Assembly (NCBI RefSeq): GCF_003862475.1
Contig: NZ_RRCO01000001.1
Location: forward strand, 124,001 to 188,000
Direction of reading: 5' to 3'
Length of the DNA stretch: 64,000 nucleotides
Origin: Lachnoanaerobaculum gingivalis
GTDB taxonomy: Bacteria; Bacillota; Clostridia; Lachnospirales; Lachnospiraceae
The position numbers and the translations under genes were made by a program. Shown here piece by piece: positions 36,962 to 46,334 of this stretch (position 1 is its first letter; each line of letters begins with the position of its first letter). Below the pieces are notes generated by a model. It made no database searches. It was not told the DNA's origin and worked only from the letters and a program-made list of their open reading frames with translations.

Positions 36962-38185
36962 CTACTTAAGACTAACTATATGACTTTGTATTCCTTCACA
37001 AACAATATTTGAAAGTTCACCCGCAATAAGCGGTTTCGCATACTCAATGAATTTTTCATTTACTCCAAATCCATCCTCGCTTATCCAACCTCTCGGGATT
37101 TCTTTTTCTATGTTTGCAACTAAATTTATATCACATTTTCTTACAATAGACAAATATGGGGCGTCATTTACCCTGTCAAAATACATCATAACTCCGGTTT
37201 CACCCTCAATTCCGGCCTTTACCCCTAAAAATCCGATATTGAAAGCCTCATCTATATCGGTTTTACTTTGAAGGTGAGCCGCCGCTCTTTGCAATGTATT
37301 TATTTCCACGGCTCTTGTTTTTACGCCAAGTTCACTTTTTATTTTTTTAGCAAGGTAAGCTGCAGTTCCTGAAAGCATCTTATGTCCGAATGCATCCACA
37401 TTTCCCTCATCCTCGCTTATATAATTTCCGTTTTGATCTTTTATACCCTCAGATACCGCCACAACAATATTATTCTTTTCATTTAGTCTGTTTCCAAGTA
37501 TATTTATAAATTCTTTCAGATTTAAACCTATTTCAGGTAAGAGAATAAAATCCGCTCCGTCATTGAAACTGTTCTTAGCCAAAGCTGCAGCTGCTGTAAG
37601 CCAGCCTGCATTTCTTCCCATTATCTCAACAAATGTCACACTCTTTAAATCATATACATTTGAGTCTCTTACAACCTCAGAAATACATGTAGCTATGTAT
37701 TTTGCCGCACTTCCGTATCCCGGTGTATGATCTGTAACAGGTAAATCATTATCAATAGTCTTAGGAATTCCGATAAACTTTATCTGGCTTCCTATAATTT
37801 TTGCATACTCCGACATCTTAAGTATTGTATCCATAGAATCGTTTCCGCCTATATAGACAAAGACATCTATACTGTGCTTTTCAAGAAGCTCAAATGCCTT
37901 TTGATAAACTTCATTACCTGCTTCAGGCTTTGGCAGCTTGTATCTGCAAGAGCCCAGATATGAACTCGGCGTTCTTTTTAAAAGTTCAATATTAAGTTCT
38001 GAATTAAGTGTTTCATCAAGGTCTACTATTTTTTCATTTAAGAATCCCTCGATTCCGAATCTCATTCCATACACCTTTTCAAATCCGAAATGCTTTGCTC
38101 CGCAACACACTCCCGCCAAAGATGCATTTATAGCCGCTGTAGGTCCTCCCGACTGACCTACAATCAAATTTTTTCTCTCTTCCAT
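36962..38185 (-). CDS. pfp: Pyrophosphate-dependent 6-phosphofructokinase
   Basis: A 407-aa phosphofructokinase. GQSGGPTAAIN starts the nucleotide site. The residues that set the phosphoryl donor are those of PPi enzymes: GGNDS where ATP enzymes have GGDGS, and PKTIDND with Lys where ATP enzymes have PGTIDND. The later MGRNAGWLTAAAA is conserved. It would run glycolysis reversibly on pyrophosphate. The start at 38185 uses GGAGGAG just upstream; an ATG four codons earlier holds that site. Confidence 0.9.
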   Translation of the reverse strand: MEERKNLIVGQSGGPTAAINASLAGVCCGAKHFGFEKVYGMRFGIEGFLNEKIVDLDETLNSELNIELLKRTPSSYLGSCRYKLPKPEAGNEVYQKAFELLEKHSIDVFVYIGGNDSMDTILKMSEYAKIIGSQIKFIGIPKTIDNDLPVTDHTPGYGSAAKYIATCISEVVRDSNVYDLKSVTFVEIMGRNAGWLTAAAALAKNSFNDGADFILLPEIGLNLKEFINILGNRLNEKNNIVVAVSEGIKDQNGNYISEDEGNVDAFGHKMLSGTAAYLAKKIKSELGVKTRAVEINTLQRAAAHLQSKTDIDEAFNIGFLGVKAGIEGETGVMMYFDRVNDAPYLSIVRKCDINLVANIEKEIPRGWISEDGFGVNEKFIEYAKPLIAGELSNIVCEGIQSHIVSLK

Positions 38186-38200
38186 AAGCTCCTCCATATT

Positions 38201-38719
38201 CTAAATATTTTTTTCCGGATCCATTGCATTCAAACTGATTTTTAGAAGTTCTTCCACTTCATCTTTTGGAACCATGAGTCTGTCCGAGAGTTCTTCCACA
38301 CTTGCTTCTCTGCCGTACTCCTGTGCCAAAATCCTTGATGCTTCCATTAAATCGTTCAGTCTGTCCGCCAGCATATTTGAAGCATTCTTTACCTTTGTTT
38401 CCTCATCAATTATCTCATTGAGTCTTTTTTCCACAGCTGTTCTTATCTGCTCTTTTAAATCTCCGGATTTATACTCAGCCACAGCCATTGTAAGCGCCAG
38501 ATGACTCTCACTTATCAAATCAGTTATTTCCTGACCGCAACCTACAAATGGCTGTATAAGCTCTGTAGCATACATCATATGACCTTCGATAATCCTGTTT
38601 TTTGCACTGTTATCTCCATTGGAGAGTGCTTTTTTTAATGTATCAAGTTCTGATTCTTCAAGAGGTTTTATCTCCTTCATATCCTCCAGATACATCTCAA
38701 GAATGCTCTTATCCTTCAC
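38201..38719 (-). CDS. Truncated sigma-70-like protein without region 4
   Basis: A 172-aa protein. The N-terminal LEMYLEDMKEIKPLEESELD resembles sigma-70 region 1.2. The next part, NRIIEGHMMYATELIQPFVG, resembles region 2.1, and a C-terminal REASVEELSDRLMVPKDEVEELL resembles region 3 (a helix-turn-helix). The region 2.4 residues that read the -10 box are weak and the whole region 4 is missing. It may be an inactive sigma, an anti-sigma-like competitor or a structural relative. It lies between DUF5721 and pfp. Confidence 0.7.
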   Translation of the reverse strand: MKDKSILEMYLEDMKEIKPLEESELDTLKKALSNGDNSAKNRIIEGHMMYATELIQPFVGCGQEITDLISESHLALTMAVAEYKSGDLKEQIRTAVEKRLNEIIDEETKVKNASNMLADRLNDLMEASRILAQEYGREASVEELSDRLMVPKDEVEELLKISLNAMDPEKNI

Positions 38720-38720
38720 T

Positions 38721-39200
38721 TTATTCTCCCGTTTCTTCCACTGTAATATTTATTCTTCTAAACATATTTTTTACATACATATCAAAGTCATTTATAATTT
38801 CTCTGTCAAGTAAAAAAGTTTTCGGTGAAAACGAAGATATTAAATTCATCTTTTTATCCGAATATCTTATATTCAAATACAAATCCCCATCTATATCTTT
38901 TGTTGTATTTTTCTTGATCCAATCTCTTGTAAATTCTTCTGAAAACTTAAAAATCAGCTTAAAAAAAGTAGGTCTTCTCTTCCCCTTTATTATTTGAAAG
39001 CAAATAGGCCTTATTTCACCCCAGGTACAAAAATCTCTGTTTTCCTCTTCGTCGAAATAAGACTTATTAAGCTTACCGTTAATATCAAATTTTACAAATG
39101 TATGAAACTCCGCTTCCACAACAGTAAATTTATCGAATATATCTGTCATAAAGAGCAATTTTGTAAATTCCTTAACTTCTAAAATCTCAAAGACCAGCAT
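38721..39200 (-). CDS. DUF5721-like protein
   Basis: A 159-aa soluble protein matching a conserved clostridial family (DUF5721) in its starting MLVFEILEVKEFTKLLFM and its central WGEIRPICFQIIKGKRRPTFFKLIF. No catalytic motif is evident. The start at 39200 follows GGAGGAAGC; a longer frame lacks a ribosome site and lies inside the next gene. It overlaps the foldase-like lipoprotein gene by 14 bases and lies one base from the sigma-like gene. The function is unknown. Confidence 0.65.
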   Translation of the reverse strand: MLVFEILEVKEFTKLLFMTDIFDKFTVVEAEFHTFVKFDINGKLNKSYFDEEENRDFCTWGEIRPICFQIIKGKRRPTFFKLIFKFSEEFTRDWIKKNTTKDIDGDLYLNIRYSDKKMNLISSFSPKTFLLDREIINDFDMYVKNMFRRINITVEETGE

Positions 39201-40164
39201 TTGCTTCCTCCGACCAAAGCGTAAAGAAATCTCTTCCCGAAAGATGAGAGCCTGAATTTTTGCAAACCTTATTAAACTCATTTTCGTTTATATCAATAGG
39301 ATTTTCTTTTACAAACTCATTATATAAATTCAACAGATATGCCGATTCTCTTTCCTCTTTTATTCTTTGCTTATTCTTTTTTGTAGCTTCCGCATTATAG
39401 CTCTTTACGCATTTATAAAGCACATATTTACCCTTGTTTGTAACTATAGGACTTACACTTCCGTCTTCCATTACTTCCAAAGTGTTCTTTACATCATCAG
39501 TTTCGTCATTTATCGCTATGCTTCTTGAAATACTGTCGCTTTCCGAAAATTGAGTTGCCAGTTTCACACAATTCTCGCCATTTTTTAATCTGTCTAAAAG
39601 AGTATTTGCCAGTTCAAAATCTGAAACCTCAATCACATGAAAATCCATTATTCTGGCTTCACTTTCGCTGACTTCTTTTACATTCTTTTCAATCAATTCT
39701 TTTTTTGTTTTATCCACCAAAACATAATCCATGAAAACCGTATCACAGTCTTCTTTTGTAAGTCCCGGGAAATTTTCACTGTTTGCTACATTTTCATCGT
39801 AAAATATCTTTGAAAGTTTTAATGCCTTTGTTTTATCCTGCTCAGATAATGTAATATTTTCGTTTCCCGCTATTTTTTTAAGTACAACAAGTTCTTTATA
39901 ATAATTTTTTAAGTCATTATAAAAATTATCTCTAAATGTAATATTTCTTTCCTTGTCAACATAGCTGTCCCATATTGCATCGGTATATGTATCGGTCATA
40001 ATTTGACTCTCCGACAGTGCGGGAATAAGCATCTGACTGTAATTATATCCAAGTTTGTTTTCTGATAAATTTATCTTTATATTTTCACTTATGCCGGAAG
40101 TTTTTATTCCACAACCTGAAATAAAAAGAGCCGTTATTAATCCGACTAAAAATTTTCTCTTCAA
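39187..40164 (-). CDS. PrsA/SurA-like foldase lipoprotein
   Basis: A 325-aa exported protein. The signal ends with the lipobox ISGC, followed by a linker and a helical region resembling the SurA/PrsA N-domain. The central part EARIMDFHVIEVSDFELANTLLDRLKNGENCVKLA followed by SVSPIVTNKGKYVLYKC resembles a parvulin-type peptidyl-prolyl isomerase domain. These help fold secreted proteins outside the membrane. It follows the HAD gene by 9 bases. Confidence 0.75.
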   Translation of the reverse strand: MKRKFLVGLITALFISGCGIKTSGISENIKINLSENKLGYNYSQMLIPALSESQIMTDTYTDAIWDSYVDKERNITFRDNFYNDLKNYYKELVVLKKIAGNENITLSEQDKTKALKLSKIFYDENVANSENFPGLTKEDCDTVFMDYVLVDKTKKELIEKNVKEVSESEARIMDFHVIEVSDFELANTLLDRLKNGENCVKLATQFSESDSISRSIAINDETDDVKNTLEVMEDGSVSPIVTNKGKYVLYKCVKSYNAEATKKNKQRIKEERESAYLLNLYNEFVKENPIDINENEFNKVCKNSGSHLSGRDFFTLWSEEANAGL

Positions 40165-40173
40165 TTTTGTCTC

Positions 40174-40953
40174 CTAAAGCAGATAGTTTAATATCTTCAA
40201 AACTCCAAGGTTTTCATTGCTGTCTGCCATAAATCTTGCCGCTTTTTTTGCTACCGGAGCCGCATTTTCTACTGCGAATGAATAGTAAGCGGCTTTAAAC
40301 ATTTCAACATCATTGGCCTGATCACCGAAAACCATTGTCTCGTTTTCCTTTATATCAAAAGCTTCCTGAAGCTTCTTTAGAGCATTTCCTTTGCTTACTC
40401 CCTTTGCGGTACAGTCAAGCCACATCTCACCTGCATAATTTACCAAAAGTTTATCCGAATATTTTTCTATAATATCATCGGCCTTACCGTATACATTCTC
40501 CGAATATGCGGAAATTTTTATTATATCTTCCACCTTGGTAAGGTCGTCTACAAGTTCTATTCTGCCCCTGTATCCTCCTCTTATCCAGTCTATAAGGAAT
40601 TCATTGTTTTCCTCAATATAGTATGATGATTCATCTGCAACTATTGCAATCAAATCCTTGTTTTTTCTTATATCAAGGATCAATTTCTTTGAAATCTCAT
40701 CATCCATTTTATTTATAAACAGACTTCTGCCGTTTACTCCGATATAAGCTCCGTTATCGGATATATAAAATATCTTGTCCTTTACTTCTTCAAAGACATT
40801 TTCTATACTCACCCACTGCCTTCCGGAGGCAACGACAAAATGAATTCCTTTGTCATGAACAGCCTTTATCATATCAACTATTCTTTTATCAAGCTTGCCA
40901 CCGCCGTCACTTACTAAAGTCCCGTCCACATCCGAGGCAATAAGTTTTATCAT
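40174..40953 (-). CDS. Cof-type HAD-IIB phosphatase
   Basis: A 259-aa HAD hydrolase. Motif I is ASDVDGTLVSD with the nucleophile Asp, motif III the lysine in KGVSKGNALKKL, and motif IV GDQANDVEMF. The cap has the type IIB fold pattern. Members remove phosphate from sugar or cofactor phosphates; the exact substrate here is unknown. Its stop overlaps the start of the PAP2-like gene by one base. Confidence 0.9.
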   Translation of the reverse strand: MIKLIASDVDGTLVSDGGGKLDKRIVDMIKAVHDKGIHFVVASGRQWVSIENVFEEVKDKIFYISDNGAYIGVNGRSLFINKMDDEISKKLILDIRKNKDLIAIVADESSYYIEENNEFLIDWIRGGYRGRIELVDDLTKVEDIIKISAYSENVYGKADDIIEKYSDKLLVNYAGEMWLDCTAKGVSKGNALKKLQEAFDIKENETMVFGDQANDVEMFKAAYYSFAVENAAPVAKKAARFMADSNENLGVLKILNYLL

Positions 40954-41411
40954 TAATATATTCCTCCAATTACAAATGCTATAACAATACCTAAAATCGC
41001 ACCCATAAATACCTGTAGCGGAGTATGTCCTACGAATTCTTTCAATCTTTCTTCAAAATGTTCAAAATTATCTTCAAAAATATTATTTTCCAGAATCATA
41101 TTAAGAAGTTTTGCCTGCTTTCCCGTCTCTCTTCTTACTCCCATTGCATCATACATAACAACCAAAGCAAAAATAAATGTAACGGCAAACTCAAAACCTG
41201 CAAACCCGTGTTTTAATGCACTTGAGGTTGCCAGAGCACATACCGTAGCCGAATGTGAACTCGGCATTCCGCCACTTCCCCAGAGTCTGTCGGGTGAAAA
41301 TGATTTATTATACCATATATCAATCATTGTTTTTAAAAACTGAGCAACCAGCCATCCGAGAGCCGCACTGATGAGCACCTGATTTGAAACAATCTCATCT
41401 AAAACACTCAT
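40953..41411 (-). CDS. Divergent PAP2-family membrane protein (DUF212)
   Basis: A 152-aa membrane protein with several hydrophobic segments and the motif GGMPSSHSATVCALATS, the phosphatase-like SHS element of the divergent PAP2 group. It is shorter than true PAP2 enzymes and its last histidine motif is not clear, so activity on lipid phosphates is uncertain. It overlaps the HD gene by 4 bases. Confidence 0.85.
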   Translation of the reverse strand: MSVLDEIVSNQVLISAALGWLVAQFLKTMIDIWYNKSFSPDRLWGSGGMPSSHSATVCALATSSALKHGFAGFEFAVTFIFALVVMYDAMGVRRETGKQAKLLNMILENNIFEDNFEHFEERLKEFVGHTPLQVFMGAILGIVIAFVIGGIY

Positions 41412-41893
41412 ACTGTCCCCTCCCCCGCTCTGTGAACATTTTTCATATTTGCAATTATTTCATTTATAGAAGTTGACTTGTCAGCCATTGTAAGCACCCA
41501 TCCCTCCCTTGAAAGAGGAGGAATCGGTGTTAAAGGAAACATATGAGTTTTAATCATACTTGCTTCTTTATTTGTTATATTAAAATACTCTTTTGCATTT
41601 TTTGCCGCCCTGTAAGGATGTGTGAAGCCATGTAAAAATGCTCCCGTTTCCTTTGTCGGTCTATGCCAGTCATATAGGTAAAAATCATGTAAAAGTGCCG
41701 CTCTTGCAGCAGATTTATAATTTAAACCAAGTTTTTTGCACACTAAATATGTTGTATATGAAACGTCTATACTGTGCTCCATTGTAGATGTGCATCCATG
41801 TTGAACGAAGCCGTCCAGTTTTTGAAAAATTTCACTGTTAAGTATATCTTTCACACATTCCATATACTCTATATTATTTAAATATTCTTTCAT
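41408..41893 (-). CDS. HD-domain protein
   Basis: A 161-aa HD-superfamily protein. The metal-binding residues are in the HSIDVSYTT and ALLHDFYLYDW segments, followed by HGFTHPYRAAKNAKEYF and KTHMFPLTP. It may be a phosphohydrolase on a nucleotide or lipid phosphate. The start is ATG at 41893, which overlaps the glgA stop (ATGA), so it is coupled to glgA. Confidence 0.8.
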   Translation of the reverse strand: MKEYLNNIEYMECVKDILNSEIFQKLDGFVQHGCTSTMEHSIDVSYTTYLVCKKLGLNYKSAARAALLHDFYLYDWHRPTKETGAFLHGFTHPYRAAKNAKEYFNITNKEASMIKTHMFPLTPIPPLSREGWVLTMADKSTSINEIIANMKNVHRAGEGTV

Positions 41894-43332
41894 CCTATTA
41901 ACCAATCATACAGAGCCTGATACTCAAGTGCAGACTGCTTCCATGAGAAGTCCACAGCCATCGCTCTGTCAATCATCTTATTCCATTCTCTTTTTTTATC
42001 ATAATAAATATGCTTAGCAAAATTTATTCTGTCAAGCATCTCATGTGCATTATAATTTGCAAATGAGAAACCTGTACCCTTTGACTCGAATTCATTGTAG
42101 CTTTCTACGGTATCACAAAGTCCACCTGTCTCACGAACTATCGGAAGAGTTCCGTATCTTAAAGACATCAGCTGGCTGAGACCGCAAGGTTCAAACAGCG
42201 AAGGCATAAGGAAGGCATCCGCAGCTGCATATATCTTATGTGACATCTCCTCGGAGTAATAGATATTTGCAGATACTCTGTCAGGGTATTTCCATGCATA
42301 ATGTCTGAACATGTTTTCATATCTGTCATCTCCGGTTCCCAGTACCACAAGCTGTACATTCTCCTCACAGATTTGATCCATCATATATTCTACCAAATCA
42401 AATCCCTTTTGATCCGTAAGTCTTGAAATGACCGCAAGCATAAACTTATTATCGTCTACAGGCAGTCCGAGCTCTTTTTGTAAAGCTCTCTTATTTTTAA
42501 TTTTTTCTTTTCTGAAGTTCTTACTGTTATAATTTTTATAAATAAGCTTGTCTGTTTCAGGATCAAACTCATTATAATCAATACCGTTTACAATTCCTCT
42601 AAGATCATTTTGTCTGGCTCTTAAAAGTCCGTCCAATCCTTCACCATAGAAAGGATTTTGTATTTCATTTGCATATGTCTTTGATACTGTTGTTATAGCG
42701 TCAGCATATACAAGTCCGCCCTTTAAGAGGTTCGCATCCTTAAATGCCTCAAGCTTATCAGGTGTGAAATAATAATCACTTAAGCCTGAAAAATACTGTA
42801 TTGTCTTAACATCCCAAGTACCTTGGAATTTAAGATTATGTATTGTAAATACAGACTTTATCCCTCTAAAGAAATCTCCGCCTGCAAATCTGTCCTTCAA
42901 ATATACAGGTACCAAACCGGTTTGCCAGTCATGACAGTGAATAAGGTCGGGTCTGAAGTCTACAAAAGGCAGCGCACAAAGAGCGGCCTGTGAGAAGAAA
43001 ATAAACTTTTCAATATCGTAAAGCCAGTCTCCATACGGCTTTGGGCCTCCGAAGTACTCTTCATTATCTATAAAATAAAATGTTACTCCTTCAACTTCCT
43101 TCTTTAATACTCCTACATACTTACTTGAGCCGGCATAATCAATATAGAAATCACCTATATATTCCAGAGAATTTCTTATTTCTTCCTTCATACACATATA
43201 CTTCGGCAAAATAACTCTGGCATCAAAATATCTCTTATCCAAATACTTCGGTAAAGAGCCGACCACATCCGCCAAACCGCCTGTTTTAATAAACGGTACC
43301 GCTTCCGATGCAACAAATAATATCTTCTTCAT
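41890..43332 (-). CDS. glgA: Glycogen synthase
   Basis: A 480-aa GT5 enzyme that adds glucose from ADP-glucose to glycogen. It starts MKKILFVASEAVPFIKTGGL, which contains the KTGGL donor-binding motif, and the C-terminal lobe has EPCGLSQLMSLRYGTLP and VRETGGL. The start at 43332 follows AGGAGGGAAC; a longer frame runs into recN. Other glycogen genes (glgB, glgC, glgP) are not in the window, so glgA is isolated after recN. Confidence 0.95.
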   Translation of the reverse strand: MKKILFVASEAVPFIKTGGLADVVGSLPKYLDKRYFDARVILPKYMCMKEEIRNSLEYIGDFYIDYAGSSKYVGVLKKEVEGVTFYFIDNEEYFGGPKPYGDWLYDIEKFIFFSQAALCALPFVDFRPDLIHCHDWQTGLVPVYLKDRFAGGDFFRGIKSVFTIHNLKFQGTWDVKTIQYFSGLSDYYFTPDKLEAFKDANLLKGGLVYADAITTVSKTYANEIQNPFYGEGLDGLLRARQNDLRGIVNGIDYNEFDPETDKLIYKNYNSKNFRKEKIKNKRALQKELGLPVDDNKFMLAVISRLTDQKGFDLVEYMMDQICEENVQLVVLGTGDDRYENMFRHYAWKYPDRVSANIYYSEEMSHKIYAAADAFLMPSLFEPCGLSQLMSLRYGTLPIVRETGGLCDTVESYNEFESKGTGFSFANYNAHEMLDRINFAKHIYYDKKREWNKMIDRAMAVDFSWKQSALEYQALYDWLIG

Positions 43333-43345
43333 AAGTGTTCCCTCC

Positions 43346-44995
43346 TTATTTTCTTGAGTCTGCTTCCTGTACCATTTCCCTTGCGGTTTTAAGTACAACT
43401 TCAGTCAAATTATTTCCGCCTATCAATCTGGCTATCTCTTTTATTTTACCATCCTTATCCAGTAAATCAATATTCGTTTGTGTAGACTTTCCGTCTGTAG
43501 ACTTTGATATAAATAAATTTTGATCCGCCATTACAGCTATCTGCGGCAAATGTGAAATACACAGTACCTGATGACTTCTTGATATATGACTGAGTTTTTC
43601 TCCTACTTTTACCGCAGTCTTTCCGCTTATACCCGTATCTATCTCATCAAATATTAAAGTCTGTATCTCATCATTGTTTGCAAAAACAGTCTTTAATGCC
43701 AGCATTATTCTGGACAGCTCACCGCCGCTTGCAACCGTTTGTAAAGGTTTTAGAGGTTGTCCCGGATTTGTACTTATCAAAAATTCAACTACGTCAAATC
43801 CGTCTCTTGAAATCTTCTCTCTTTTTGTGAATTTGATTTCAAATTCCACTCCGAGGAAGTTTAAATCTTCAAGTTCTTCTTTTATTCTTTTGGCCAATGT
43901 AATTGCAACATCTTTTCTTATTTCGCTGATTTTTGTACAGTCTTTTATTATACTGTCTTCAAGTTTTATTGCATTTTCCTTCAGTACAAGTACTTTATCC
44001 TCAAAATCTTTTAAAAATTCAAGTCTCTTTTCTTTTTCTTTTAAGAGCTCTTTGATTTTATTATAATCACTTGAATATTTTGTTTTTATATGTCTTATTG
44101 TATCCAGTCTCTCTATAACCCTGTCATATTCCTCTTCATTGTATTCAAGATTATCAAGGTATCTGCTTGTATAATGCATTGTTTCAGCTATAAAATCTTC
44201 AATGGTATTTAAATTTGACAATACAATATCCAAGCTGTCGTCCAATGCCGCAATTTCTGAAACCGACTTAATATTGCTTCCTATATCTTCATTTTCAAGC
44301 TCTTCAAGCAAATCTGAAAGCACATCATTTATCTTTGAGATACTCTTTCCCTTTTTAAATACCTGCTCAAGTTCTTCTTCTTCATTAGGCTTTATATCGG
44401 CTTTTTTTATCTCGGATATTTCAAAATCCAGAATATCGATTTCTCTTTTCCTGAGTCTTTCATTTATTCCTTCCTGAATTCTTTGATTTATCTTTTTTAA
44501 CTCACTGTAATTTTTTGATAAATTCTTCTTTATCTCCATAAGCTTTTCAGGACAAAAAGAATCTAAAAGTATCAGATTATTACCTGCACTTAGAAGTGAC
44601 TGATGTTCATGCTGTCCATGAATGTCTATCAAAGTGTCTGTAATCTCCCGCAGCTTTGCAAGAGTTACGGTTTCATCATTGATTCTGCACACACTTCTTG
44701 TAGAGCTTATTTTTCTGGTTATTATGAGCAAGTCGTCTTCAAAAGAAATATCCAGTGTTTTCAGTTTTTCTTTTCGCTTCTCATCCAATGTGAAAATAAG
44801 TTCTACAATTCCCTCATTTTCACCTGTTCTTATAATATCTTTACTCGTCTTTGCACCCAAGGCAAGATTTATTGAATCTATCAAAATAGATTTTCCCGCA
44901 CCTGTCTCACCGCTAAGTACACTAAGTCCCTCTTTAAAGTAAATATCCGCTTTTTTTATTAATGCAAGATTTTTTATATGTAATTCTATCAGCAT
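43346..44995 (-). CDS. recN: DNA repair ATPase RecN
   Basis: A 549-aa SMC-like protein that helps join broken DNA in recombination repair. Walker A is GETGAGKS (residues 29-36), followed by a long coiled coil, the signature VASGGELSRIMLA and Walker B TLIFDEIDTGISG. The length is normal for the family. It lies downstream of argR with a 40-base gap, the longest gap inside the 24-kb run. Confidence 0.97.
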   Translation of the reverse strand: MLIELHIKNLALIKKADIYFKEGLSVLSGETGAGKSILIDSINLALGAKTSKDIIRTGENEGIVELIFTLDEKRKEKLKTLDISFEDDLLIITRKISSTRSVCRINDETVTLAKLREITDTLIDIHGQHEHQSLLSAGNNLILLDSFCPEKLMEIKKNLSKNYSELKKINQRIQEGINERLRKREIDILDFEISEIKKADIKPNEEEELEQVFKKGKSISKINDVLSDLLEELENEDIGSNIKSVSEIAALDDSLDIVLSNLNTIEDFIAETMHYTSRYLDNLEYNEEEYDRVIERLDTIRHIKTKYSSDYNKIKELLKEKEKRLEFLKDFEDKVLVLKENAIKLEDSIIKDCTKISEIRKDVAITLAKRIKEELEDLNFLGVEFEIKFTKREKISRDGFDVVEFLISTNPGQPLKPLQTVASGGELSRIMLALKTVFANNDEIQTLIFDEIDTGISGKTAVKVGEKLSHISRSHQVLCISHLPQIAVMADQNLFISKSTDGKSTQTNIDLLDKDGKIKEIARLIGGNNLTEVVLKTAREMVQEADSRK

Positions 44996-45035
44996 AATTC
45001 TCCTTTTTAGATACTACCCTGATACATCGTTATAC

Positions 45036-45491
45036 TTATTCATTCTTATAAACAAGTTTTCTTATTCTTTCCATGACAACCACTGTATCATCTACACTTC
45101 TTATGGCCGCCATAATTGTATCATCACCTGCAATACAACCTACTATCTCACTCATCTGCATGGAATCAAGAGCTGCCGCAGCCGCCATAGCCATACCCGA
45201 CACAGTCTTTACAACAAGAATATTTTGTGCCATATCCATTGATACAAAGGCTTCTCTAAGTATCCTTACATATTTTTCAGAAATCCCGTCCTGCTTAGGC
45301 ATCAGAGAATACTTTTGCTTTCCGTTAGCCATTACCACCTTTGAAAGCTTTAAATCTCTGATATCTCTTGAAACTGTAGCCTGAGTTACTGCAAAACCGC
45401 CCTCTTCCAGCCTTTGAGCAAGTTCCTCCTGTGTCTCGATATCATACGAGTTAATGAGTTCCACAATCTTTGAATGTCTTTTTGTTTTCAT
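45036..45491 (-). CDS. argR: Arginine repressor
   Basis: A 151-aa transcription factor. An N-terminal winged helix (residues about 5-60, with TQATVSRDIRDLKLSKV) binds ARG boxes, and the C-terminal domain (VGCIAGDDTIMAAI) binds arginine and forms hexamers. It controls arginine synthesis and catabolism, none of which is in the window. The argR-recN order is usual in clostridia. Confidence 0.95.
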   Translation of the reverse strand: MKTKRHSKIVELINSYDIETQEELAQRLEEGGFAVTQATVSRDIRDLKLSKVVMANGKQKYSLMPKQDGISEKYVRILREAFVSMDMAQNILVVKTVSGMAMAAAAALDSMQMSEIVGCIAGDDTIMAAIRSVDDTVVVMERIRKLVYKNE

Positions 45492-45492
45492 A

Positions 45493-46317
45493 TCAAATCC
45501 TATTCATCTTATTTCTGATGTTGTCCAGAAAACTCCCCTTCTTTAATTTTATAAGTCCGGCATATATTTCCGACTCTCTTAATTCAATCACGTCCTTATT
45601 TTCCAGGATCACACTCTCATCGCCGTCCACTACAAGTTCTCTGTTGGACTTTAAATTGTCATTAAATGAAACACGTATTACTTTTGAGGATGAAAGTACT
45701 ATGCTTCTTTGACTTAGGGCATGAGGACAAATTGCCGTTATCAGCATCATCTTGGAGCTTGGCTCTATGATAGGTCCTCCCGCACTCAAATTGTATGCGG
45801 TTGAGCCTGTAGGCGTTGCTACAATTATACCATCAGATGAATATTCATTCAAGAAATCCCCATCAATATAAACATTGCATCTTATAGTTTTTAATCTTTC
45901 AAGCCTCGTGATAACAGCTTCATTTAATGCATTCAAAGTACGTATTTCTTTCCCGTCTCTCATGACGGTGGCGGATATCATCATTCTTTTCTCTATAAAA
46001 TATTCGTCATTGATAAGTATATCCACCATATTCTTTATATCACCTGCTTTATTGATACTTGTAAGATAACCCATATGCCCCATATTGATGCCTATGATCG
46101 GTATTCCTAAATGTGATATATCCCTTGCAGCTCTTATAAGAGTTCCGTCACCACCAAGTGTAATAACACAATCTACAGCCGGGAAGTCATTTGTATCAAT
46201 ATAGCCATAGGATTTATAACATACTCCACCCTTTGACTTTATCTTATTTTCCAAATTGAAAAGTGCTTTTTTGATTCCGTCCTTCTCACTGTTTCCAACA
46301 AGAAAAAAACTTTTCAT
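45493..46317 (-). CDS. nadK: NAD kinase
   Basis: A 274-aa enzyme making NADP from NAD and ATP. It has ITLGGDGTLIRAARD, the GGDGT motif of the family, INMGHMGYLTSI, and the second NAD-binding motif SSDGIIVATPTGSTAYNLSAGG. The length is typical. It sits between tlyA and argR with one-base and 17-base gaps. Confidence 0.97.
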   Translation of the reverse strand: MKSFFLVGNSEKDGIKKALFNLENKIKSKGGVCYKSYGYIDTNDFPAVDCVITLGGDGTLIRAARDISHLGIPIIGINMGHMGYLTSINKAGDIKNMVDILINDEYFIEKRMMISATVMRDGKEIRTLNALNEAVITRLERLKTIRCNVYIDGDFLNEYSSDGIIVATPTGSTAYNLSAGGPIIEPSSKMMLITAICPHALSQRSIVLSSSKVIRVSFNDNLKSNRELVVDGDESVILENKDVIELRESEIYAGLIKLKKGSFLDNIRNKMNRI

Positions 46318-46334
46318 TCTTCCTCCGCTTTCTC

